A stretch of 64,000 nt of DNA from Marinobacter nauticus (GTDB lineage Bacteria; Pseudomonadota; Gammaproteobacteria; Enterobacterales; Shewanellaceae). Location: the NCBI RefSeq assembly GCF_019801015.1, contig NZ_JAHVJZ010000009.1, forward strand, positions 62,001 through 126,000. Reading direction: 5' to 3'. The translations under genes and the position numbers were made by a program. The notes below the pieces were generated by a model. It was not told where the DNA came from, made no database searches, and saw nothing but the letters and a program-made list of their open reading frames with translations. Every line of letters begins with the position of its first letter. The first letter of the stretch is position 1. Positions 30,220 through 37,892 of this stretch are shown in pieces.

Positions 30220-32344
30220 CGGCCTCTTGGAAAGTCACGCTATCCCCGTCGATATCCAGCACGTAGGTTCTCGAGCCAACCTCGAGAACCACGCTGTCAT
30301 CGATGTAATTCTTGTCGCGGGCAACCTGCCCGGCAGTTACCGACTTGACCTCGTCGATCAGGGCAAAGACTTCCCGGGGCAAGGAGGCCTCGTCCAGGCC
30401 ATTACCAATCTCCCCGAGGGCCTTGAACAGGCTAAACGTCAACGGGATATCCCGTCCATGGATCTGTAAGTACGGAAGCCGTTCAGCGGGGCGCGATTCG
30501 TTGCCAGCGATCTTGTTCAACCGGGGAGAGATCGCAGTTACCAGTAACGAGACACTTCGGTCCCTGTGGGCTACCGGCTGGCCGAAGGTGGTGGAAAGAG
30601 GGATCTTGAACATCTTGCCATTCTCGTTAATCAGGTTCTTGATCCGCTTCTTGAGTTGCTTGTCCTGACTAGAATCATCGTGCAGCCGGGCATAGTCCAG
30701 GAAAAGTTGGCTATGCTTTGCGACCCCGTGTTTGACTCCCAGGCTCCGCTTGGCAAAACGGCATGCGAACTGCCTGAGCGAGGACTGCAGTAGTTTGGCA
30801 TGCCTGGCGTGTCTGCGGGGGTAGTGGTGATCTTGCAAAGCCTCGTCAGCCTTGGCTAAATCTTGGAGCAACTCCCGCTCTGCTGGACACAGTTGCCCCT
30901 TCACCAGGTCAAGGCCGTGTTTAACGGACAAGCTGAACCGGTCGTCGACCAGGCCGGCAGTGACCTCGCCTTTCCACTCTTGGCTTTGTGAAGTGAACAA
31001 GACTTGCCCACCATGCAGTAAGGCTGGGTCCAGTAGTTCGGAAACCCCTGTTTTTAACAAATTGCTTATCGAGTTGTTCTCATCCGTATTACCCAAGGTC
31101 TTCAGGGTCCGGTAATGCCGCTTGCCCAGCTCGAAGCCCTCGGCATGTTCCAGGGCCGGGGGCCGTCCCTTCAGCACGGCTTGCTGTGCCTGGAGGTGGT
31201 TCCCGGAAGCCAGCCTGGGCCAGTTAGAAAACAGGCGATGATGATATAGCCTGCCTGCCAGCAAGTAAGGCACCCTGGCTTCATGTAACGTGGTTCCCTT
31301 TGCCTGGGTTAGTTCTATTTGCTTGGCGGTCCACCCGCAAGGTGAGTAGGCCTTGCCCTTGATCATCAGGTTCGATGGGTCGCCAATCAGTAAATAGGAA
31401 ACCAGCGAGTACAAGTAACGGAATGTCCAGCGCTTTCCAGACCCGAGCTCGAAATAACGTAGGAGCTTGACCAGGTTATCCCGGGCAGCAGGCTTCGAAA
31501 GCAACAGTTTGTTCTGGCAATAGGGGCATACCCGCTTGTTCTCGCACGGCTGTTGCCACCTCTCATCCGCCAAGGCAGCTTCCAGCACTTGGTGGGCAAT
31601 GGAGGTTCCTACCTCACCGGTAGGTGGTGTCACCAGTGATTCAACATCCATCGGCCAGAGGGCCACCTGGTAGTCACCGAGTGGCCAGCACGGGGGCGCC
31701 GAGGGTCCACCGCTGGCCGCCTTGACCGCAAGGTCCAAGAAGTCGCCCACCAGATTATCTTGCGCTTGGTTAGCTTCTAGCGCCGTGTTGGCCAGGATCC
31801 CCCGGTTAACACAGCATATGTATAGTCCGTTGAAGCTGCCGTCGATCACTGAGCGTAGTTCGTCTAGCAACAAAGTTTCAGGCGGGGTATCGCCCTTACC
31901 GGGCTCTTTCTCGGTCGCGTCTTGGACCAACCTGATCACCGGGTCAATCCCGGGAATAGAATGGGCGATATCCTGGAAATTTACCTCGACGGCTCTCGGC
32001 GGCAGGATGCCTTCCTCGACTTGATAGTGACTAGCGAAGGCCGCCACGAGCTGTCCCCCGGCACCAAGCTCTTCGTCGAACTGTTGGATACATCCTTCTA
32101 CGGCATCAGTCTTTCCGTTACCCGGTCCACCAACGAGAAGGACAGCTTTGGGCTGCCCTTTTTGCCCAGCAACGATGCTTTTCACCCATCCTGTGAGCCG
32201 TTTTACTAGAGGGGTTTGCATTTGTATCCCTGCAGGGCGCCCGGACTCTTGTTGAAATGGCTCTCGAACTCCACCTTTCTTTGCGCCGGACCAGCTGATA
32301 AGCCCCTCTGGGTAAATAGGCTCTGATTGCTCAAATTGACTCAT
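30209..32344 (-). CDS. DptF-like P-loop ATPase, first gene of the DptFGH-type operon
   Basis: 711 aa. Walker A GGPGNGKT lies at residues 72-79. A four-residue stretch LLLDEL near 160 could be Walker B. A cysteine cluster CENKRVCPYCQNK near 270 probably binds zinc. TFRYLYSLVSYLLIGDP near 310 recalls the helical part of DptF proteins. DptF is normally shorter, so extra C-terminal sequence is present. No strong ribosome site precedes ATG 32344, and no clear promoter was found in the 540 bp upstream. With the next two genes and the glycosylase it forms a four-gene operon. Other GxxGxGKT defence ATPases remain possible. Confidence 0.6.
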   Translation of the reverse strand: MSQFEQSEPIYPEGLISWSGAKKGGVREPFQQESGRPAGIQMQTPLVKRLTGWVKSIVAGQKGQPKAVLLVGGPGNGKTDAVEGCIQQFDEELGAGGQLVAAFASHYQVEEGILPPRAVEVNFQDIAHSIPGIDPVIRLVQDATEKEPGKGDTPPETLLLDELRSVIDGSFNGLYICCVNRGILANTALEANQAQDNLVGDFLDLAVKAASGGPSAPPCWPLGDYQVALWPMDVESLVTPPTGEVGTSIAHQVLEAALADERWQQPCENKRVCPYCQNKLLLSKPAARDNLVKLLRYFELGSGKRWTFRYLYSLVSYLLIGDPSNLMIKGKAYSPCGWTAKQIELTQAKGTTLHEARVPYLLAGRLYHHRLFSNWPRLASGNHLQAQQAVLKGRPPALEHAEGFELGKRHYRTLKTLGNTDENNSISNLLKTGVSELLDPALLHGGQVLFTSQSQEWKGEVTAGLVDDRFSLSVKHGLDLVKGQLCPAERELLQDLAKADEALQDHHYPRRHARHAKLLQSSLRQFACRFAKRSLGVKHGVAKHSQLFLDYARLHDDSSQDKQLKKRIKNLINENGKMFKIPLSTTFGQPVAHRDRSVSLLVTAISPRLNKIAGNESRPAERLPYLQIHGRDIPLTFSLFKALGEIGNGLDEASLPREVFALIDEVKSVTAGQVARDKNYIDDSVVLEVGSRTYVLDIDGDSVTFQEADDE

Positions 32345-32408
32345 AAAAGTTACGGAGACCCTTGGCTGTTATCTAGTTTGAAGGACATTTGGCTGGGTTA
32401 ATGACTTA

Positions 32409-32741
32409 TTAGCTAGTGCTGAGAATGCCTTGTCCAATTGGGTAACGTGAATCCACCATACCAACGACTGCATGCAAGGCAACGTCAGGGACAGATTCTA
32501 CTTTCTTATACCTGTTAATCAGAGAGCTTGTTTGTCTTAAAATCAACACTTTATGAAGTTTTATCTCAGCTTTCTTTTTGTTGTCGCCCTCAACGAATGC
32601 TGCAGCAGATTTTAGTGGTCTGTAGTGGCCTAGTGATCCCGGACACCGATTTAGTAGGTAAAGTCGACATAGGCATAAAAGCTGAACCCTCTCCCTAAAT
32701 AGCCTCCAACTTTCTGCATGCCGCGTGTAGCTTGGTATTCT
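32409..32741 (-). other. Startless 110-codon open frame, possible gene remnant
   Basis: The 542-bp gap between the DptF-like start and the right island end contains a minus-strand frame open from 32741 to a double stop at 32406-32411. It has no canonical start near its head. The second half would read like a real soluble protein (AAAFVEGDNKKKAEIKLHKV, later DSRYPIGQGILSTS). I do not recognise it. It may be the tail of a gene lost when the island decayed, possibly the missing integration module, or chance. The remaining DNA to 32886 shows nothing I can name. Confidence 0.3.
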
Positions 32742-32886
32742 CTAACATCTGGCAAGGGGCCGACTATTACTCGGAAGAGAATTTGAAGGGTCAGGCTTGA
32801 GGGACTCTGGAGAACAAGTTTTTAGTAACACGGATGCAGGTTGAATAGTAAATTTAAACAATGGCTTAGGAGTTGTGGGATGCTCA

Positions 32887-32908
32887 TCAAGTCCCCCAGA
32901 GGCCACCA
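32887..32908 (+). repeat. attR: second copy of the tRNA-Ile2 3' end
   Basis: 22 nt ending in GGCCACCA, identical to 7984-8005 except for A in place of G in the acceptor-stem part (CAGAGGCC against CAGGGGCC). No tRNA body precedes it. Confidence 0.85.
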
Positions 32909-32916
32909 AGCTCTCA

Positions 32917-32947
32917 AAAGGCGCCAGACTCGTTCTGGCGCCTTTGT
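32917..32947 (+). terminator. Strong intrinsic terminator, probably the original tRNA-Ile2 terminator
   Basis: AAAGGCGCCAGA (32917-32928) and TCTGGCGCCTTT (32934-32945) are a perfect 12-bp stem with a 5-nt loop. It lies 9 nt after the right attachment repeat, where the terminator of an uninterrupted tRNA gene would be. Confidence 0.85.
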
Positions 32948-33146
32948 TGTATCAGAGCTCTGCTTCAAGGCTAGCCTTCAGCTCACTAACACAAACCAAC
33001 CCCTTTAACGGCTTACCGGATACTGTTGGCCATGCTCGATCTCTAGCCTCAGACAGGTGCATCCCCGACCGCCTTTCATGTCGATAATTTCACTTTGTGC
33101 GGACGGGGTGCGGATGTAATATGCGCCACCCTAATTTTCTCGTCAG

Positions 33147-33938
33147 ATGGCAAACATGTCCGCCGCGCCCCTTTATACCGACCTTTCCGGCTACTACGAC
33201 CTGATGTGTGCCGACATCGATTACCACGCTCAGAGCAGCTGTATCGATCGCCTGCATCGCATCTTTGGCAATGGCGGCCGTAACCATCTGGATCTGGCCT
33301 GTGGCACCGGTCCGCACATCCGTCATTTCCTGGATTTGGGCTACCAGTGCGCGGGCCTCGACATCAACCAGCCGATGCTGGACCGAGCCCAAGCCCGCTG
33401 TCCGGAAGCGTCGTTCTCTGTGGACGATATGAGTCAGTTCGTGGTGTCAGAGCCGTTGGATCTGATCACCTGCTTTCTCTACTCCATCCACTACAACCAA
33501 GGCATCGCCAAGCTGAAGGAGTGCATCGCCAGTGCTTACCATGCCCTAGCTAATGACGGTGTGTTCTGCTTTAACGCCGTGGACAAAACCAAGATCGACA
33601 ACCGTTCCTCCATGCGCCACCGTGCGGAGTTTGAAGGCAATCAGTTCACCTTTGAGTCCGGCTGGTTTTACTACGGCGAAGGCGAGCAGCAGGCGCTGCG
33701 TCTGCATATCGAGAAGTGCGAAGGTGAGCAGACTCACGTATGGAACGACCAGCACGCCATGGTGGCGGTGGACTTTATCCAACTGAAAGCGTTGCTGGAG
33801 CCGTGGTTCGAGGTGACTATCTTTGAGCACGACTACCAGAAGCTGCTGCCGTGGGATGAGCAATCCGGCAACGCCATCTTTGTCTGCGTGAAACGGGACT
33901 TGGCCGCGCTGGCTCCGGCAAATCCGGTCGCCGCCTGA
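33147..33938 (+). CDS. Class I SAM-dependent methyltransferase
   Basis: 263 aa; start ATG 33147, with a second in-frame ATG at 33156 equally possible because no strong ribosome site is seen. Motif I is HLDLACGTGPHIRHFLDLG, the acidic end of beta-2 is GLDINQPMLDRA, and motif post-I is DLITCFLYSIHYN. The C-terminal half has a beta-rich insertion (HRAEFEGNQFTFESGWFYYG), as in small-molecule methyltransferases. The substrate is unknown. First gene outside the island on the right; it stands alone with a terminator 6 bp after its stop. Confidence 0.8.
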   Translation: MANMSAAPLYTDLSGYYDLMCADIDYHAQSSCIDRLHRIFGNGGRNHLDLACGTGPHIRHFLDLGYQCAGLDINQPMLDRAQARCPEASFSVDDMSQFVVSEPLDLITCFLYSIHYNQGIAKLKECIASAYHALANDGVFCFNAVDKTKIDNRSSMRHRAEFEGNQFTFESGWFYYGEGEQQALRLHIEKCEGEQTHVWNDQHAMVAVDFIQLKALLEPWFEVTIFEHDYQKLLPWDEQSGNAIFVCVKRDLAALAPANPVAA

Positions 33939-33944
33939 TAAAAA

Positions 33945-33980
33945 CGCCCCAGCAGAAGTGGTTCTGACTGGGGCGCTTTT
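33945..33980 (+). terminator. Intrinsic terminator after the SAM methyltransferase
   Basis: CGCCCCAG (33945-33952) pairs with CTGGGGCG (33968-33975), extended internally by CAGAA/TTCTG, and is followed by CTTTT. Confidence 0.75.
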
Positions 33981-34063
33981 CTGTCCTGTTCCTATCCATT
34001 CTGGCAGCCCACCTAAAACCGTGGTGTTCAGTCCGTTAGGAAGTCGGTTGGCCTAAGTCTGGG

Positions 34064-34990
34064 TTAAGCACGGGCCGAGCAGGTGGACGGTGGAGACTTA
34101 TCGCCATTCACCGCCTCAACCATTTGCTGTTGATGGCTTCTGGGCCAGGGCGCCGAGGTTACCTGCCCCAAGTGATCCAACGCAACGCGTTGCACAGAAA
34201 GCACTTGCTCTCGATATTGATATTGCCGAGTGATTACGATGGCATTGGTGCGCCAATCTCCCCACGGGTAAGCAAAAGTGGGGTGGTCGCTTTGCTTGGC
34301 GGCTTCCTGCCAGGTCGATAGAAACTCCCCAAAGTCAGTTTCGTCAAAGAAATCGTGCGTCTGTACGGTCTCAAGCTCTCTGCTACCCGCAGTTTCCGCA
34401 ATGACCACCTGGTAACCCAAACGAGTATCTGGGGCAGTCAGTGGCTTTCCATTGATGGTCACGTCAGCAACGTAAGTCATCGACAGGGTTTCCAGATCGC
34501 TTTCCCAAAACAGTTGATCTATACCGTGCAGCTTTACCCATTGAATCCCGGCTTCGTGAAACATAATGGGTCTCAGAGTCCATTGTTTTAGCCGTTTACC
34601 TGCTCGCTTTAACTCTATGGTTTTGCACAGCGGCTGGTCGGCCACCGCCAAGCTTAGGGGCCCGCCATCAGATTCGTAAAGCTCGTCGATGGCAGCCTCA
34701 AGTGCTGGCCAGAACGTTTTCAGTGACTTGGTAATGGTGCCGTTTGATTCATCTGTGCTGACCAGCCAAAGGTCGTTTCTCTGAGTGGTTGTGAGTTGCT
34801 CAATGTCGACTTTCAACGCTTCTGCCAGCCTGTTGGCGATAGCTCTGCCCGCGCTATCGCCCGATTCAATCCGCTGGATATGCCGTTCTGAAGTAAAAAC
34901 GATGGCGGCCAGGTCCGTTTGCGTCAGCTTGAGCTCTGCTCGTCGCTGTTTGATAAGAGGGCCGTTCAGCTTGATGCCGGATGGACGCAT
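34064..34990 (-). CDS. XRE-family (helix-turn-helix) regulator with long C-terminal domain
   Basis: 308 aa. Residues about 10-65 form a Cro/C1-type HTH (LIKQRRAELKLTQTDLAAIV, then ERHIQRIESGDS). The remaining 240 residues (starting LWLVSTDESNG) are a beta-rich domain I do not recognise, with many aromatic residues, perhaps a ligand sensor. It faces away from the aminotransferase gene across a 541-bp gap, so it may control that gene or itself. Confidence 0.75.
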   Translation of the reverse strand: MRPSGIKLNGPLIKQRRAELKLTQTDLAAIVFTSERHIQRIESGDSAGRAIANRLAEALKVDIEQLTTTQRNDLWLVSTDESNGTITKSLKTFWPALEAAIDELYESDGGPLSLAVADQPLCKTIELKRAGKRLKQWTLRPIMFHEAGIQWVKLHGIDQLFWESDLETLSMTYVADVTINGKPLTAPDTRLGYQVVIAETAGSRELETVQTHDFFDETDFGEFLSTWQEAAKQSDHPTFAYPWGDWRTNAIVITRQYQYREQVLSVQRVALDHLGQVTSAPWPRSHQQQMVEAVNGDKSPPSTCSARA

Positions 34991-35531
34991 GATGTTTACC
35001 TCGGAGTGTTCACGCCCTTAATTTATGGAAAAGCCGGCAGGTCGGGTACGACACAAAGTCGACAAGAACTGCTCGTAAATGGCGCTCCATCCTACCCCCA
35101 ACCCCCCGCCATGAATATTGGCAATTCTCTTAAATCGTTCGGTTTCTTATTGGGTGCCATCAGGCCTTGGGCAACGTTTTGCTCAGGAGGGCGGGTGCGG
35201 GAAGGGTGGGGCGCGCAGGGCGCTCGTCGGCGATAAAGGCGCGTTGGATTTGGCCTGGTGGGTGGACCTGAAACGAATGCCATTATCCGCGAGAGGAAAC
35301 TCGCTTCCCCTTCGCGCCAACTTATTGACACTGCTAATTATTTCCCCAATTTGTCGGTTTTACACACGTTCGAATGAGCCTTATTCACGAGCGACTTCAA
35401 CTCCGTGATCTTGCTCGGTAAAACCGTTCGATAACCGGAGTATGGTCGAGCTTTCGATTCGTGCCCTGGTGATGTTCGTCAGGGAATTCTGACCTTTATG
35501 GGCAAACGCCCGTCGTTAAAGGGAGTTACAC
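34991..35531. other. 541-bp intergenic region, no gene seen
   Basis: Divergent region between the XRE regulator and the Tat-exported aminotransferase-like gene. Several overlapping short frames exist, but none has a ribosome site or protein-like sequence. The last 20 bp hold AAGGGAG before the ATG at 35532. No operator or clean promoter could be assigned. Confidence 0.4.
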
Positions 35532-36920
35532 ATGTCATCGCACAACGCGCCGGAACAGGGCCGCCGTCGATTCCTCAAAACCACCACCGGTCTGGCTGTG
35601 GCCATGGCGCTGCCGACTCAGGCACTGGCCTCACAAGACCTGACCCACCTGGAGCGTCACGGCAACCACGCCGATGATCGCTTCTGGCGTAAGGTGAAGA
35701 AGGAGTTCGCCCTTGCTAAGCGCACCACCTACATGAACATCGGCACCACCGGCTCCATGCCGCGTCGCGTGCTGGAAGGGTTCGACACCAACAACGAAAT
35801 CGTTGCGCGCGACCCCTGGGCAATGGAAGGCCAGTTCGGCGGTTTCGCCAACGTGGGTGACATGATTGATGCGGTGGCACCGGGCTTCGGCGCCAACCCC
35901 AGCGAAATCGTGCTGAGCCGCAACACCACCGACGGCATCTGCACCATCATCGGCGGCCTGAAGTTCGAACAGGGTGACGTGGTACTGACCACCCACCACG
36001 AGCACGTGGGTCTGACCTCCCCGCTGTACGTAGCCAGTGAGCGCTTCGGCATTGAAGTGGTGGAACTGGACATCCCGGTGGACACCGGCGACAACAGCGT
36101 TACTGAAGAAGACTACATCCGCGTGTTCGCCGAAGCCGTGGCGCTGTACGGCTCCCGCGTGCGTCTGATCGCCTTCTCCCACATCACTTACAAAACCGGT
36201 ACCGTGCTGCCGGCCAAGCGCATCTGTAAAGAAGTGGCGATCCCGAACCAGATCCCGACCCTGGTGGACGGTGCTCACGGCATCGGCATGCTGGATCTGA
36301 ACTTCCACGATATGGACTGCGACTTCTACGCCGGCCCCGGCCACAAGTGGCAGTGCGGCCCGGGTGCCACCGGCATCCTGTACGTGCGTGACGAAGCCCG
36401 CCGCCTGAAAGAGTTCTGGTGGGACCGTCCGGAACCGCTCTACCTGATCAACAGCTCCCTGGCCCCGGCCAGCATGGGCATCTGCCAGCGCATGCAATAC
36501 ATCGGCAACGATCACTTCCCCGCCAAGCAAGCGTTGACCGACGCCTGCCTGATGTGGGATACCATCGGCCGCGATCGCATCGAGCAGCGCGTCCGCGAGC
36601 TGGGCAGCCGCTGTAAGCGCAAGCTGGCCAAGGCGTTCCCCTACGGCAAGATCTACTCCCCGGACGTGGATGGCCTCAACTGCGGCCTCACCAGCGTGAA
36701 CCCGTTCGACGACCAGACCGACGGCGATCTGCTGCTGGCGTTCCGCGATCGCCTGCGCGAAGAGTACGGCTACATCATCCGTACCACCGACTTCCGTCTG
36801 CGCAAAGATGATGTGGTGCCCACTTACGCACTGCGCATCTCCACGCACCTGTTCCACGATGAGAGCGACGTGGATGGCCTGGTGGCCGCCATGCGCACAC
36901 TGCATCGGGAAATGGCGTAA
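35532..36920 (+). CDS. Tat-exported class V aminotransferase-fold protein (isopenicillin N epimerase-like)
   Basis: 462 aa with AAGGGAG upstream. Residues 1-36 are a twin-arginine signal (RRRFLKTTTGLAVAMALP, ending ALASQ). The body is a PLP-dependent class V aminotransferase fold: YMNIGTTGSMPRRV, a substrate/PLP strand VLTTHHEHVG, the PLP aspartate in TLVDGAHGIGML and the Schiff-base lysine in GPGHKWQCGPGATGILY. Cofactor residues look intact. Export by Tat implies folding with PLP in the cytoplasm and activity in the periplasm. The family includes cysteine desulfurases and isopenicillin N epimerases; the real substrate is unknown. It ends with its own terminator. Confidence 0.88.
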   Translation: MSSHNAPEQGRRRFLKTTTGLAVAMALPTQALASQDLTHLERHGNHADDRFWRKVKKEFALAKRTTYMNIGTTGSMPRRVLEGFDTNNEIVARDPWAMEGQFGGFANVGDMIDAVAPGFGANPSEIVLSRNTTDGICTIIGGLKFEQGDVVLTTHHEHVGLTSPLYVASERFGIEVVELDIPVDTGDNSVTEEDYIRVFAEAVALYGSRVRLIAFSHITYKTGTVLPAKRICKEVAIPNQIPTLVDGAHGIGMLDLNFHDMDCDFYAGPGHKWQCGPGATGILYVRDEARRLKEFWWDRPEPLYLINSSLAPASMGICQRMQYIGNDHFPAKQALTDACLMWDTIGRDRIEQRVRELGSRCKRKLAKAFPYGKIYSPDVDGLNCGLTSVNPFDDQTDGDLLLAFRDRLREEYGYIIRTTDFRLRKDDVVPTYALRISTHLFHDESDVDGLVAAMRTLHREMA

Positions 36921-36928
36921 TCAATCAG

Positions 36929-36950
36929 GGGGCCCAAACGGGCCCCTTTT
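36929..36950 (+). terminator. Intrinsic terminator after the aminotransferase-like gene
   Basis: GGGGCCC, AAAC loop, GGGCCCC, then TTTT. It separates this gene from the solute-binding protein gene that starts 13 bp later. Confidence 0.85.
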
Positions 36951-36962
36951 GTCGGACTGACT

Positions 36963-37883
36963 ATGAGTTCAAATCGACTGAGTTTCAGATGGGTGTGGAT
37001 GCTGTCGATGTGGCTGGCGCTGCTGGTGCCAACCGCGCAGGGCGATCATGATCTGGACGCCATCAAAAAGGCCGGCGTACTGCGTCACCTGGGCGTCCCC
37101 TATGCCCACTTTGTGGCCAGCTACGACACCCCGGAAGGCCCACGGGCCGAAGGCTTTGACGTTGAGTTGATGCAGGGCTTTGCCCGTCATATCGGCGTCG
37201 AATACCAATACATCCCCACTACGTGGCGCACCGCCTTTGGCCAGTTGACCGGCACCGGCACCTGGCTCGACCAGGGCGAACTGGTGATCGGCCCGCCGCA
37301 GACCATTGAGGGCGATGTCATCGCCAATGGCGTTACCATCCTGCCCTGGCGCAAACAGCTGGTGGCCTTTTCCCGGCCTTACTTCCCGTCCGCGGTGTGG
37401 CTGGTGGCCCGCAGCGACTCGTCGATGAGTCCCATCGAGCCAACCGGCGATCGCAGCCGCGACATCGCCATGGTGAAGTCCGAGATGGCCCATCACACCG
37501 TGCTGGCGATGAAATACTCCTGCCTCGATCCGGATCTCTACCAACTGCGCCAGACCCAGGCCAAACTGGTGTTCCCCATCCAGGAGCGGCAGCTCAATGA
37601 GATGGTCCCCGCCATCATGAACAAAGACGCCGAAAGCACCCTGCTGGACGTGGCGGATACCCTGATTGCGCTGGAGAAATGGCCCGGTGAAATCAAGGTG
37701 ATTGGCCCGGTCTCAGAGCTGCAGGAGATGGGCGTGGCGTTCCGCAAGGACAACCCGGCGCTGCGTCAGGCGTTCGATGAGTATCTGGCGCAAATCCTGA
37801 AAGACGGTACCTATCACCAGTTGGCGGAGAAACACTTCCCCACGGTGTATTACTTCTTCCCTGAGTTTTTCGACAACCTGTAG
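36963..37883 (+). CDS. Periplasmic solute-binding protein, family 3 type
   Basis: 306 aa. Signal peptide (MWLALLVPTAQG) followed by a type II periplasmic-binding fold: LDAIKKAGVLRHLGVPYAHF, GFDVELMQGFARHIGVEY, LPWRKQLVAFSRPYF and the C-terminal ALRQAFDEYLAQILKDGTY, all typical of amino-acid/opine binders. No ABC permease or ATPase is adjacent. Instead the next gene, 9 bp later, is a membrane GGDEF-EAL protein, so this is more likely a sensory binding protein feeding a c-di-GMP enzyme than a transporter part (inference). Confidence 0.82.
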   Translation: MSSNRLSFRWVWMLSMWLALLVPTAQGDHDLDAIKKAGVLRHLGVPYAHFVASYDTPEGPRAEGFDVELMQGFARHIGVEYQYIPTTWRTAFGQLTGTGTWLDQGELVIGPPQTIEGDVIANGVTILPWRKQLVAFSRPYFPSAVWLVARSDSSMSPIEPTGDRSRDIAMVKSEMAHHTVLAMKYSCLDPDLYQLRQTQAKLVFPIQERQLNEMVPAIMNKDAESTLLDVADTLIALEKWPGEIKVIGPVSELQEMGVAFRKDNPALRQAFDEYLAQILKDGTYHQLAEKHFPTVYYFFPEFFDNL

Positions 37884-37892
37884 CGGCTATCT

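Larger units (their letters stand above)
8006..32908. mobile_element. Genomic defence island integrated at tRNA-Ile2
   Basis: 24.9 kb bounded by the 22-bp direct repeat. The tRNA-proximal end has its own terminator; the far repeat is followed at once by a second terminator that probably served the tRNA before insertion. Base composition is clearly more AT-rich than the flanks, most strongly at 8.1-15.2 kb. Content is defence-type: SMC-like ATPase, Druantia-like pair, C5 methyltransferase, DptFGH-like operon, Mig-like glycosylase, plus a truncated phage replication gene. No integrase, excisionase or transposase could be recognised, so the element is probably immobile or mobilised in trans (inference). 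Confidence 0.8.

Noticed and set aside
32620-32670. Sequence resembling an insertion-sequence end (GATCCCGGACACC) near the right island border
   Set aside because: No matching inverted copy or transposase could be found, so an insertion sequence is not supported.
35631-36905. 424-codon minus-strand frame opposite the Tat aminotransferase gene
   Set aside because: Histidine/valine/glycine-rich mirror of a GC-rich gene with a clear family on the other strand.
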